Shown here: piece by piece, positions 17,367-25,710 of the stretch
Position numbering within the stretch: the first letter of the stretch is position 1
Layout: each line of letters begins with the position of its first letter
Assembly (NCBI RefSeq): GCF_019219095.1
Contig: NZ_JAHUWH010000008.1
Coordinates: 62,001 to 126,000 of the forward strand
DNA: 64,000 nt
Direction: 5' to 3'
DNA from: Acidovorax sp. sic0104
Lineage (GTDB): Bacteria; Pseudomonadota; Gammaproteobacteria; Burkholderiales; Burkholderiaceae_C
Made by a program: the position numbers and the translations under genes
Notes under the pieces: generated by a model
The model's database searches: none
What the model was told of the DNA's origin: nothing
What the model saw: only the letters and a program-made list of their open reading frames with translations

Positions 17367-19264
17367 ACCGCCCAGCAGGCACAGCCCAGGGCGCCCCAGA
17401 AGCCCTGCAGGTCGGACACCGGCAGCTTGCTGCTCCAGGCCGTGGCGTGGGCATGGCCGTGCAGGTTGCAGTTGCTGGCGCAACCGCAGTTCGCGGCAGC
17501 GTTGCGCAGCACGGCCTGCAGCGGCGCGCCGTCCGGCCCTCCCTGGGCGCCCCAGGCGCCGTAGCCGCCGAAGGTGCGCACGGGTGACCAGTCAGGCATG
17601 GCGGGCGGCGGGGCCGCGTCGTCGAAGCGCGCGAAGTCGCCCGCGCCATAGACCACCTTGCCGCCCACCACGGTGAGCAGGGCGGTCGTGTCGGCGATGT
17701 CGGACTCGGGGCAGGCAAAGAAGTCGCGGTCGGGCACGACGAGGTCGGCCAGTTGGCCCGCTTCGATGCGGCCCTTCTTGCCCTGCTCGTTGCTGAACCA
17801 GGTGACGTTCTCGGTCCACATGCGCAGGGCCTGGTCGCGGGTGAGGCAGTTGCGCTGCGGCGTGAGCTGCAGGCCGCCCACCGTCTTGCCGGTGACGAGC
17901 CAGGACAGCGACACCCAGGGGTTGTAGCTGGCCACGCGGGTGGCGTCGGTGCCGGCGGACACGTTGACGCCCTTCTCCAGCATGCGCTTGACCGGGGGCG
18001 TGGCCTCGGCCGCGGCAGCGCCGTAGCGCTCGACGAAGTACTCGCCCTGGTAGGCCATGCGGTGCTGGACGGCCACGCCGCCGCCCAGGGCGGCGATGCG
18101 GTCGATGGACTTTTCCGAAATGGTTTCGGCGTGGTCGAAGAACCAGTTCAGGCCGGCCAGGGGCGTGTCCTGGTTGACCTTTTCGAACACGTTGAGCGCC
18201 CGCTCGATGGTCTCGTCGTAGGTGGCGTGCATGCGCCAGGGCCAGCGGTTCTGCGCGAGAATGCGCACCACCTCTTCCAGCTCGCCTTCCATGCCGGGCG
18301 CGAGCTCGGGCTGGGGCTGGCGGAAGTCCTCGAAGTCGGCGGCGGAGAACACCAGCATCTCGCCCGCGCCGTTGTGGCGAAAGTAGTCCGTGCCCTGCTT
18401 GTACTGCGAGGTGGCCGTCCAGTTCAGGAAGTCTTCCTTTTCCTGCTTCGGCTTTTGCGTGAACAGGTTGTAGGCCAGGCGGATGGTGAGCTGGTCGGCA
18501 TCGGCCAGCTCCTGGATGACGTCGTAGTCGTCCGGGTAGTTCTGCATGCCACCGCCCGCGTCGATGGCGCCGGTCACGCCCAGGCGGTTGAGCTCACGCA
18601 TGAAGTGGCGCGTGGAGTTGACCTGGTAGTCGTGCGGCAGCTTGGGGCCCTTGGCCAGCGTGGCATACAGGATGGCCGCGTTGGGCTTGGCCAGCAGCAG
18701 GCCCGTGGGGTTGCCCGCGCTGTCGCGCACGATCTCGCCACCGGGTGGTGCGGGCGTGTCCTTGCCGTAGCCCACGGCGCGCAGCGCGGCGCCGTTGAGC
18801 AGCGCGCGGTCGTACAGGTGCAGGATGAACACCGGGGTGTCGGGCGCCACGGCGTTCAGCTCGGCCAGCGTGGGCAGGCGCTTTTCCGCAAACTGGTGTT
18901 CGGTGAAGCCGCCCACCACGCGCACCCACTGCGGCGCGGGCGTCACCGCCACCTGCGCTTTGAGCATGGCCATGGCGTCGGCCAGGCTCTTCACACCGTC
19001 CCACCGCAGCTCCATGTTGAAGTTGAGGCCGCCGCGGATGATGTGCAGGTGGTTGTCGATGAGCCCCGGCAGCACGCTGCGCCCGCCCAGGTCGATGACC
19101 CGCGTGCCCGCACCGGCCAGCGCCATCACTTCGCGGTCGTCGCCAACGTGCGTGAAGCGCCCTTGCGCAATGGCGACCGCACTGGCCGTGGGGTTGGCGC
19201 GGTCCAGCGTGGTGAAGCGCCCATTGCGCAGGATGAGGTCAGGGGTTTGGGCGGGTGAATTCAT
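17363..19264 (-). CDS. Amidohydrolase, YtcJ-like (amidohydrolase 3 family)
   Basis: A 633-residue metal-dependent hydrolase with the TIM-barrel metal sites: GLIDNHLHIIRGG near 90 (HxH), FFDHAETISEKSID near 380, VAVQHRMAYQGEYFVERYG near 405 and VSAGTDATRVASYNPW near 440 (metal Asp). Residues 1-60 and the C-terminal part form the usual composite beta domain. YtcJ-like proteins hydrolyse unidentified amides; none of the motifs fixes a substrate. It follows the isochorismatase-like gene across a 163-bp spacer filled by a large palindromic repeat and is coupled to DoxX by a GTGA overlap. The Cys-rich C-terminus (NAAANCGCASNCNLHGHAHA) is unusual and could bind metal. Confidence 0.87.
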   Translation of the reverse strand: MNSPAQTPDLILRNGRFTTLDRANPTASAVAIAQGRFTHVGDDREVMALAGAGTRVIDLGGRSVLPGLIDNHLHIIRGGLNFNMELRWDGVKSLADAMAMLKAQVAVTPAPQWVRVVGGFTEHQFAEKRLPTLAELNAVAPDTPVFILHLYDRALLNGAALRAVGYGKDTPAPPGGEIVRDSAGNPTGLLLAKPNAAILYATLAKGPKLPHDYQVNSTRHFMRELNRLGVTGAIDAGGGMQNYPDDYDVIQELADADQLTIRLAYNLFTQKPKQEKEDFLNWTATSQYKQGTDYFRHNGAGEMLVFSAADFEDFRQPQPELAPGMEGELEEVVRILAQNRWPWRMHATYDETIERALNVFEKVNQDTPLAGLNWFFDHAETISEKSIDRIAALGGGVAVQHRMAYQGEYFVERYGAAAAEATPPVKRMLEKGVNVSAGTDATRVASYNPWVSLSWLVTGKTVGGLQLTPQRNCLTRDQALRMWTENVTWFSNEQGKKGRIEAGQLADLVVPDRDFFACPESDIADTTALLTVVGGKVVYGAGDFARFDDAAPPPAMPDWSPVRTFGGYGAWGAQGGPDGAPLQAVLRNAAANCGCASNCNLHGHAHATAWSSKLPVSDLQGFWGALGCACWAV

Positions 19265-19303
19265 GGTGTTCGGACTTCAAAGATTTGAGCAATGGCAGAG
19301 CGC

Positions 19304-19429
19304 AAAAAAGGGTGCAGTGGCCGTAGCGAGCGGCCCGAGCCTGCGCCGAGGACCGCAGCCGTACAAGCGTACGGCGAGAACCGCAGGTGCGGGATCGGGT
19401 CGCGCAGTAGGCCAATGCACCCATTTTTT
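19304..19429. repeat. 126-bp imperfect palindromic element
   Basis: Outer arms AAAAAAGGGTGCAGTGGCC (from 19304) and GGCCAATGCACCCATTTTTT (to 19429) differ at very few positions. The centre has perfect arms GCCGTAC-AAGC-GTACGGC, and intermediate parts also pair. The left end abuts the isochorismatase-like stop codon, so the transcript would fold right after that gene, giving attenuation or mRNA protection before the amidohydrolase gene. Its size and symmetry suggest a dispersed repeat rather than a simple terminator. Confidence 0.65.
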
Positions 19430-20120
19430 AGGCTTCTTGGGCGTTGAACATGGTCTTGGCGTAGGTGATGCCCAGGCCATAGCCGCCGCCGAACTTCCTG
19501 GCGATGCCCGTCGTCATGTCGTACGTCTCGCCCCGCGCCCAGTCGCGCTGCAGCTCCAGCAGGTACTGCAATGCCGTGATGGGCCGCGCGCCGGCCTGCA
19601 CCATGCGCTCCATGGCGCGGTTGTGGGCTTCGGCCGAGATGTCGCCGCTGGCGTCGGCGATCACATACACCTCGAAGCCCTGGTCCAGGGCCGACAGCGC
19701 CGGGCCCACGATGCAGACGCTGGTCCACAGGCCGGCCAGCACGATGCGCGGCTTGCCGATGGCGTTGACCCGGGCAATCACGGCCTCGTCTTCCCAGGTG
19801 TTCATGGAGGTGCGGTCCAGCAGCGCCTGGCCCGGGAACGGTGCGGTCACTTCCTCGAACATGGGGCCGCTGAAGCTCTTCTCGGCCACCGTGGTGAGGA
19901 TGGTGTCCACGCCAAACCCGGCGGCTGCGCTGGCCACCAGGCCGGCGTTGGAGCGCAGCGTGATCGCGTCGATGGAGTGCGTGGCAAAGGCCATCTGCGA
20001 CTGGAAGTCGATCATGACGAGGGTGTGGTCGCCGGCGTTCAGCAGCGTGGCGCCAGGCTTGGCGTAGGCGACGGGGCGGGCGGTGGCGTTGGCTGCGGTG
20101 GCGGTTTGGGCGTTGGTCAT
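19428..20120 (-). CDS. Isochorismatase-family hydrolase (YcaC-like)
   Basis: A 230-residue cysteine hydrolase. The catalytic triad is visible: Asp in VMIDFQSQMAF near 39, Lys in TTVAEKSFSG near 83, and Cys in LAGLWTSVCIVGPAL near 122. Length and the C-terminal GIARKFGGGYGLGITYAKTMF fit YcaC-type hydrolases rather than true isochorismatase. It probably cleaves a small amide or acts on a carbamate-like intermediate; the substrate is unknown. The ATG at 20120 follows a GGAGCTCACC ribosome site; the longer open frame upstream is low-complexity. It is second in the pirin operon. Confidence 0.85.
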   Translation of the reverse strand: MTNAQTATAANATARPVAYAKPGATLLNAGDHTLVMIDFQSQMAFATHSIDAITLRSNAGLVASAAAGFGVDTILTTVAEKSFSGPMFEEVTAPFPGQALLDRTSMNTWEDEAVIARVNAIGKPRIVLAGLWTSVCIVGPALSALDQGFEVYVIADASGDISAEAHNRAMERMVQAGARPITALQYLLELQRDWARGETYDMTTGIARKFGGGYGLGITYAKTMFNAQEA

Positions 20121-20271
20121 GGTGAGCTCCCTGGAAATTGAAGATGAAGTAGATCGAGAAGAACAAAAAAAACGCGAGAAAGGAAATGCGGCGGGCCGGG
20201 GCGCGGCCGGGGCGCGGCGAGAGGCAGGGATGGACGGTATCGCCCACCCATTCCTCAGACCCCGCGTTCGC

Positions 20272-21000
20272 TCAGTGCGGCATCGTGGGCAGCTCGTTGG
20301 GGCGCAGGTCGAACACCAGCACCTCGGCGTCTTCGCCGTGGGCAAAGCGCAGGGCCCCGGCGTCGCGGATGCGGGCGCCGTCGCCTTCGGACAGCCGCTC
20401 GCCGTTCACCTCCAGGCTGCCGCGGGCCACGTGCACATACACGTTGCGGCCCGGGCCCACGTTGAGTTCGGCGGCTTCTTCGCTGCCGTTGAACAAGCCG
20501 GCATAGACCCTGGCGTCCTGGTGCACTGCCAGAGAGCCGTCGCCCCCTTCGGGCGAGATGATCTGGCGCAGGCGGCCGCGCTTGTCGGCCTCGCTGAAGT
20601 GCACCTGCTGGTAGCGGGGCTCGGCGCCGCGGTGGCCGGGCACGATCCAGATCTGCAGGAAGTGCACCGGCTCAACGCCCGAGTGGTTGAACTCGCTGTG
20701 GCGCACGCCGGTGCCGGCGCTCATCATCTGCACGTCGCCAGGGCGGATCACCGAGCCGGTGCCCATGGAGTCCTTGTGCTCCAGCGCGCCTTCCAGCACG
20801 TACGAGAAGATTTCCATGTCGCGGTGCGGATGGGTGCCAAAACCCTTGCCCGGGGCCACGCGGTCGTCGTTGATGACCAGCAGGTCGGAAAAACCTTGCT
20901 GGTTGGCGTCGTGGTAGTGGCCGAAGGAGAAGGTGTGGCGCGAATGGAGCCAGCCGTGGTTGGCGTTGCCGCGGTGTTGGGCCTTGCGGATGTCGAGCAT
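20272..21000 (-). CDS. Pirin-family cupin protein (YhhW-like)
   Basis: A 242-residue bicupin. Metal ligands sit in GTHPHRDMEIFSYVLEG near 55-70 and GTGVRHSEFNHSG near 98-110 of the N-terminal cupin; the C-terminal cupin (NVYVHVARGSLEVNGERL) keeps no metal set, as usual. E. coli YhhW shows quercetinase activity; in general these proteins are redox or stress associated. It is first gene of the operon running to 15299 and is divergent from a LysR regulator, whose spacer holds two palindromes. Confidence 0.88.
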   Translation of the reverse strand: MLDIRKAQHRGNANHGWLHSRHTFSFGHYHDANQQGFSDLLVINDDRVAPGKGFGTHPHRDMEIFSYVLEGALEHKDSMGTGSVIRPGDVQMMSAGTGVRHSEFNHSGVEPVHFLQIWIVPGHRGAEPRYQQVHFSEADKRGRLRQIISPEGGDGSLAVHQDARVYAGLFNGSEEAAELNVGPGRNVYVHVARGSLEVNGERLSEGDGARIRDAGALRFAHGEDAEVLVFDLRPNELPTMPH

Positions 21001-21051
21001 GGTGTCTTCCTTTCAATGTCTGTCGATGAATTTCACACTGGGCGTCCGGTT

Positions 21052-21171
21052 TGAAATTTGCTGTATTTCATTGGGCTTCAGTGCTGCGATGGATGAAGTA
21101 TCCGGCGCATGAGAAGGCAGCAGGTTGAAAGGTTTTGCCATTCATCATCGATAATTTCGATGATCGAAATT
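21052..21171. promoter_or_regulatory. Two palindromic operator candidates between pirin and LysR genes
   Basis: The spacer contains TGAAAT-TTGCTGT-ATTTCA (21052-21070), placed 52 bp upstream of the pirin start, and AATTTCGATGATCGAAATT (21153-21171), a perfect 19-bp palindrome ending 15 bp before the regulator ATG. Both contain the T-N11-A geometry of LysR-type binding sites. The first suits activation of the operon, the second autoregulation. Confidence 0.65.
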
Positions 21172-21185
21172 CCGGGCCTGTTGCC

Positions 21186-22088
21186 ATGCTGAAACTCTCC
21201 CTCGAAGCCATCGAATTGGTGGATGCGATTGCCCGCTACGGCTCGTTCGCGGGCGCCTCGGAGCGGCTGCACAAGGTGCCGTCCACCATTTCCTATGCCG
21301 TGGGCAAGCTCGAAGAGCAGCTGGGCCTGGCCCTGTTCACCCGCAACGGGCCGCGCGTGGCGCTCACGCCCGCAGGGCACGAGCTGCTCAAGGAGGGCCG
21401 CTGGCTGCTGGCCTCGGCGCGGCAGCTCGAATCGCGCCTGCGCCAGATCGCCACGGGGTTCGAGTCCGAGCTGCGGCTGGTGCACGACTCGCTGATACCC
21501 ACCAGTGCGTTCAACGACGACATCGCGGCCTTTGAAGACCTGAACTGCGGCACGCGCCTGCGCGTCGGCTGCGAGGCCCTGACCGGCACGTGGGAGGCGC
21601 TGCGCGACGGCCGCGCGGACGTCATCGTGGCGGCGGGCGAAGGCCCCGCCGGCGGCGGCTACAAGGCCGTGGCGGTGGGCAGCCTGGACTTCGTGTTCTG
21701 CGTGACCGCGTCGCACCCGCTGGCGCGCATGGGCCGGCCGCTCACGCGCAGCGACCTGCTGGAGCACACTGCCGTGGTGGTGGGCGACGGGGCGCGCACG
21801 CTGTCGGACCGCACGGTGGGCCTGCTGTCGGGCCAGCGGCGCATCACCGTGCCGTCGATGCAGGCCAAGATCGCCTGCCAGGCCGCCGGGCTGGGCCACG
21901 GCTTCGTGCCGCGCGCCTGCGTGCGGGTGGAGCTGGAAAACGGCATCCTGGTGGAGGTGCCGGTGGAGGAGCCCCGCGCTGATGAGACCTTCTGGCTGGC
22001 CTGGAAGCCCGAGCACCGGGGCGAGGCGCTCAAGTGGTGGTGCGAGCGGCTAGCCCGGCCGCTACTCCCGGGAATCCTGCCGTATTGA
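21186..22088 (+). CDS. LysR-family regulator of the pirin operon
   Basis: A 300-residue LysR-type regulator with the winged HTH at residues 1-60 (YGSFAGASERLHKVPSTISY). The effector-binding domain resembles regulators that sit beside pirin genes. I choose ATG 21186 (MLKLSLEAIELVDA) over an in-frame ATG at 21135, because the family starts here and the earlier start would place a perfect palindrome inside the coding sequence. Divergent arrangement makes the pirin-to-MFS operon the probable target. Confidence 0.87.
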   Translation: MLKLSLEAIELVDAIARYGSFAGASERLHKVPSTISYAVGKLEEQLGLALFTRNGPRVALTPAGHELLKEGRWLLASARQLESRLRQIATGFESELRLVHDSLIPTSAFNDDIAAFEDLNCGTRLRVGCEALTGTWEALRDGRADVIVAAGEGPAGGGYKAVAVGSLDFVFCVTASHPLARMGRPLTRSDLLEHTAVVVGDGARTLSDRTVGLLSGQRRITVPSMQAKIACQAAGLGHGFVPRACVRVELENGILVEVPVEEPRADETFWLAWKPEHRGEALKWWCERLARPLLPGILPY

Positions 22089-22398
22089 GATGAAACACCC
22101 CCTGAGTCGCTTCGCGCCTTCCCCCTCTCTCTACGCGCTGCGCGCTACGGGAGGGGGACGCACCCGGTGGCCTGGCAAAGCCAGTTCCACGGGCGCACTG
22201 GCCTTGGCCGCGCCCGTTTCATGCGTCACCGGTGGCGCACTGCGCAGTGGACAACTGAAGCGGTGCTACGTGGTGGCTACCGCCGTGGACGCTGCTTGAC
22301 TTCACTCCATTCACTATCATTTTTATAGCACAAGGAGAATGGCCAACAAGCGGTAGATGCCATTTACATTCAAACCCCTGCCGCCCCACCCTTGTCGC
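22089..22398. other. 310-bp gene-free spacer with repeats
   Basis: Between convergent LysR and hydrolase genes. It starts with a CCCCCTGAGTCGC...GAGGGGGACGCACCC element that can fold through CCCCCTC (22121-22127) and GAGGGGG (22151-22157), plausibly a terminator, and ends with a degenerate GATAGC-type repeat at 22313-22335 (ACTATCATTTTTATAGCACA). I see no credible gene. Confidence 0.6.
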
Positions 22399-23454
22399 TC
22401 ACTTCAACTGCTGCGCGAAGAACTGCACCACCTGCGCTTCCAGCACCGCGTGGTAGGCCACGCGGTCGAAGCCCGCAGGGTTGGCGGCGGCATCGCCCGC
22501 GTCGGACGGCAGGCTCTGGCTGGGCTGGGCCATGAAAGCGAAGTGGCCCGCGCCCGGCACGGTGGCCGCCTGGGCGGTGGCCAGATTCGCGGCCACCAGC
22601 CCGCCGTGGTACGGGCCTGTCAGCACGGCATCCTGCTCGGCCACCCGCAGCAGCACGGGCACGGTCACGGCTTTCAGGCTCTCGGGGGTGAACACCACGG
22701 CCATGGGCGCCAGGGCGACGACGGCGCGGATGCGCGGGTCGGGCACGGAGACCAATGCGCCGTCAGGCGCCGCACTGGCAGGGGCGGCAGCGGCCGGCTG
22801 CGCCGCCTTGGGGCCCTGGGCCAGGCTGCAGAAGCCGGGGTCGTCCAACACGCTGCGGCAGTGCTGGGCGGCGCGGGCGGGCTCGGCCTGCGCGCCGGCC
22901 AGGGCCAGCACGGTGTAGCCGCCGGCAGAGTGGCCCAGCGCGCCGATGCGGCCGGCGGGGATGCGGGCACCCCATTCGGGGCTGGCCAGCAGCGCGTCGA
23001 GCACGCGGCTGACCTGGCGCGGGCGCTCGCCGAAGTAGCGGCCCGAGGTGATCATGGAGCGGTCCTGCCAGTTGTCGCCCGGGTGGCGCACGGCGGCCAC
23101 GAGGTAGCCCTCCGCCGCCAGGCGCGTGGCCAGGTTGTGGTGCGCGAGTTCATTGCCACCCGTGCCGTGCGACACCAGGATCAGCCCCTTGAGCGGCTCG
23201 GCCGACACCGGTGCGCCCAGGCTCACCACGGGCCGCCAGGGGCCCAGCTGCACCACGCCAGCGCTGCGCACGGTGGGATAGAACAGCGCCACGTTCACCG
23301 GCTCGTCTCCGGGCACGACGAGGGTGCGCAGGCCTGCGTTCTGGGCCGATGCGGCGCCGGACAGCGTGGCCAGCGCCACGAACGCAGCAGCGGTGAAGGG
23401 GCGGATATGCCGCGCCGCGAAGCGCAGGGCCAGGAGGAGGAGCAGGATGGTCAC
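22399..23454 (-). CDS. Secreted alpha/beta hydrolase (dienelactone hydrolase-like)
   Basis: A 351-residue alpha/beta hydrolase. A signal peptide is clear (hydrophobic MTILLLLLALRF, second hydrophobic run FTAAAFVALATLSGAASA, likely cleavage before QNAG). The oxyanion region is LILVSHGTGGNELAHHN, the nucleophile is Ser in GALGHSAGGYT, an acid lies in RVAEQDAVL and the His in GAGHFAFMAQ. The GTG at 23454 is chosen because it opens the signal peptide; the frame upstream is open but lacks leader character. It is last in the run LysR-YqhD-DJ-1-hydrolase. Substrate unknown. Confidence 0.8.
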   Translation of the reverse strand: MTILLLLLALRFAARHIRPFTAAAFVALATLSGAASAQNAGLRTLVVPGDEPVNVALFYPTVRSAGVVQLGPWRPVVSLGAPVSAEPLKGLILVSHGTGGNELAHHNLATRLAAEGYLVAAVRHPGDNWQDRSMITSGRYFGERPRQVSRVLDALLASPEWGARIPAGRIGALGHSAGGYTVLALAGAQAEPARAAQHCRSVLDDPGFCSLAQGPKAAQPAAAAPASAAPDGALVSVPDPRIRAVVALAPMAVVFTPESLKAVTVPVLLRVAEQDAVLTGPYHGGLVAANLATAQAATVPGAGHFAFMAQPSQSLPSDAGDAAANPAGFDRVAYHAVLEAQVVQFFAQQLK

Positions 23455-23629
23455 GGTGCGCCTTTCGTCGGGTGTGCCAGAAGCCGCCACCGTGCAGGAG
23501 TGTGGTGGCGGCATGGCGGCACTGTAGGCGCGGCCCCACTGCACGGGGAGCGGCATGCGACGAAATGCCCGTGGGCGACGCGAAACGGTGGGCAAAAGGC
23601 GCGGGCGGTGCCCCGTCAGGGCTGCCGTA

Positions 23630-24310
23630 TCACGCCAGCGCCTGCAGCAGGGCCTGCGCCGCAGGCTCCGACGACGCGGGGTTCTGCCCGGTGATCAGGA
23701 GCCCGTCGGTGACCACGTGCGGCTTCCAGTCGGCCTGCTTGGTGTACAGGCCACCGTGGGCCATGAGCATGTCTTCCACCAGGAACGGCACCACATGCGT
23801 CAGGCCGGCGGCGGCTTCCTCGCTGTTGGTGAAACCCGTCACATTCTTGCCGCGCACCAGGGGCGTGCCGTCGGGCGCCTTGGCATCGCGCAGCACGCCG
23901 GGGGCGTGGCACACGGCAGCCAGTGGCTTGCCGGCTGCCAGCGTGGATTCGATGAGGGCGATGGAGCGCGCGTCCTGCGCCAGGTCCCACAGCGGGCCGT
24001 GGCCACCGGGGTAGAACACCGCGTCGAACGATGCCGCATCCACCTCGGACAGCTTCAAGGTGCTGGCCAGTTGCGCCTGGGCCGCTGCGTCGCCCTTGAA
24101 GCGGCGCGTGGCATCGGTCTGCGCATCGGGCGCGTCGCTCTTGGGGTCCAGCGGAGGCTGGCCGCCCTGCGGGGACGCAAGGGTGACCGAGGCGCCCGCG
24201 TCCTTGAACACGTAGTACGGGGCGGCGAACTCTTCGAGCCAGAAGCCTGTCTTCTTGCCCGTGTCGCCCAATTGGTCGTGCGACGTGAGAACCATGAGGA
24301 TGCGGGGCAT
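23630..24310 (-). CDS. DJ-1/PfpI family protein (type 1 glutamine amidotransferase-like)
   Basis: A 226-residue single-domain DJ-1/PfpI protein. The nucleophilic elbow is AAVCHAPGVL near 135-144, with the conserved FYPGGHGPLWDL near 100 and the acidic partner in FWLEEFAAPYY near 26. Relatives include glyoxalase III/Hsp31-type enzymes acting on methylglyoxal. Its position between a YqhD-type aldehyde reductase and a hydrolase supports a role against reactive aldehydes; enzymatic activity is inferred. Confidence 0.85.
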   Translation of the reverse strand: MPRILMVLTSHDQLGDTGKKTGFWLEEFAAPYYVFKDAGASVTLASPQGGQPPLDPKSDAPDAQTDATRRFKGDAAAQAQLASTLKLSEVDAASFDAVFYPGGHGPLWDLAQDARSIALIESTLAAGKPLAAVCHAPGVLRDAKAPDGTPLVRGKNVTGFTNSEEAAAGLTHVVPFLVEDMLMAHGGLYTKQADWKPHVVTDGLLITGQNPASSEPAAQALLQALA

Positions 24311-24411
24311 AGGCGTCTCTTTCCTGGGTGCGGTTGAAAAATGTGGAGCCCCTCACCGTACCCGCAATCCCCTCGGCTGCGCCCTCCCAGAGCGCAGTTC
24401 GCGGCGTTGGC

Positions 24412-25575
24412 TTACAGCGCCGCTTCGAGAATCCGCCGGCTCACGGCGGGCGTGATCTCGCGCTGCTCGCCCAGCTGCAGCATCCCGTGCGCCTCCAGCT
24501 GCGCCACCACGGCGCCCACGGTGTCGGCGCCCAGGCCGTAGCCAGACAGGCGCGTGGCGATGCCCATGGCCTCGAAGAAGGCGCGCGTGCGCTCAATGGC
24601 GGCGGTGATGCGCTCGTCGTCGGTGCCGGTGGTGATGCCCCACACGCGCTCGCCGTACTGCAGCAGCTTGGCGCGCTTGGCGCCCCGGCGCTCGTGCAGC
24701 AGCGCGGGCAGCACGATGGCGAGCGTGCGCGCATGGTCGATGCCGTGGAGCGCCGTGATTTCATGGCCGATCATGTGCGTGGCCCAGTCCTGCGGCACAC
24801 CCGCGCCGATCAGGCCGTTGAGCGCCATGGTGGCGGCCCACATCAGGTTCGCACGGTCGTCGTACACGGGCTCGGGCGCGGTCAAGAGGCGCGGGCCGAT
24901 CTCGATCAGCGTCTGCAGAATGCCCTCGGCAAAGCGGTCCTGCACGGGTGCGTTGACCGGGTAGGTCAGGTACTGCTCCACCGTGTGCACGAACGCGTCG
25001 ACCACACCGTTGGCGAGCTGCTGGGGCGGCAGGGTGTATGTCTTGGTGGGGTCGAGCACCGAGAACACGGGATAGGTGTGCACGCTGCCAAAAGCCAGCT
25101 TCGCGCCCTTGGCGCGGTGGGTGATCACGCCGCCGTTGTTCATCTCGGAGCCCGTGGCGGGCAGCGTGAGCACGGCGCCGAAGGGCAGCGCGGCGGTGAC
25201 GTTGCGGCCGTGCTGCTCCAGAATGGCCCAGGGGTCGGCGCCCTCGAACTTCACGGCCGCTGCGATGAACTTGACCGCATCGATCACCGAGCCGCCGCCC
25301 ACGGCGAGCAGGAAGTCGAACCCGCCTTCGCGGATCTGCGCCACGGCCTTCATCGAGGTCTCGTAGCTGGGGTTGGGCTCGATGCCGCTGAACGTGGCGT
25401 GCTGGCGGCTGCCGAGGGCGGTGCGCACCTCGGCGAGCGTGCCGGTCTTCTCGGCACTGGCGCCGCCCACGAGGATGAGCACCTTGGCGGCAGCGGGAAC
25501 GAGCTTGGCCAGGTCGGCGATGCGGCCCTGGCCGAAGGCGATGTGGGTGGGGTTGTGGAAGTCGAAGTTCAGCAT
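24412..25575 (-). CDS. yqhD: NADPH-dependent aldehyde reductase, YqhD type (iron-containing ADH family)
   Basis: A 387-residue family III alcohol dehydrogenase, the same length as E. coli YqhD. The nucleotide motif is LAVGGGSVIDAVKFIAA near 92-108, and metal ligands lie in GVVDAFVHTVEQYL near 193 and HMIGHEITALHGIDHARTLAIV near 265-285. YqhD reduces short and lipid-derived aldehydes with NADPH. ATG 25575 (MLNFDFHNPTHIAFG) is the family start; the frame stays open upstream without homology. It lies between a LysR gene and a DJ-1 gene on the same strand. Confidence 0.88.
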   Translation of the reverse strand: MLNFDFHNPTHIAFGQGRIADLAKLVPAAAKVLILVGGASAEKTGTLAEVRTALGSRQHATFSGIEPNPSYETSMKAVAQIREGGFDFLLAVGGGSVIDAVKFIAAAVKFEGADPWAILEQHGRNVTAALPFGAVLTLPATGSEMNNGGVITHRAKGAKLAFGSVHTYPVFSVLDPTKTYTLPPQQLANGVVDAFVHTVEQYLTYPVNAPVQDRFAEGILQTLIEIGPRLLTAPEPVYDDRANLMWAATMALNGLIGAGVPQDWATHMIGHEITALHGIDHARTLAIVLPALLHERRGAKRAKLLQYGERVWGITTGTDDERITAAIERTRAFFEAMGIATRLSGYGLGADTVGAVVAQLEAHGMLQLGEQREITPAVSRRILEAAL

Positions 25576-25710
25576 GATGGCAAGAGTAGGTTCGTGGGCT
25601 CGCAAAGGGCTGCGTTCAGGAGCGGGCCATTGTGCTGCGATGGCCGCCAGCGTGCACGTCGCGAGCCGGACAGCCCCTGGGCCGGCCGGCACACCGCTGA
25701 GCACACGCCC

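Noticed and set aside
16953-17483. Longer DoxX frame starting near 17483
   Set aside because: It would read through the end of the amidohydrolase gene with Arg/Pro-rich sequence; GTG 17366 overlapping the stop codon is the natural start.
17753-19258. A 501-codon plus-strand frame
   Set aside because: Antisense to the amidohydrolase gene, Val/Gly/Ala/Arg/His-rich, no recognisable domain.
20121-20271. GGCCGGGGCGC tandem in the spacer between pirin and isochorismatase-like genes as an operator
   Set aside because: Two short GC-only copies in GC-rich DNA with no symmetry; likely low-complexity sequence.
22090-22299. Small 69-codon frame after the LysR gene
   Set aside because: It is built from a Comamonadaceae-type repeat (CCCCCTGAGTCGC...), lacks a ribosome site and any family similarity.
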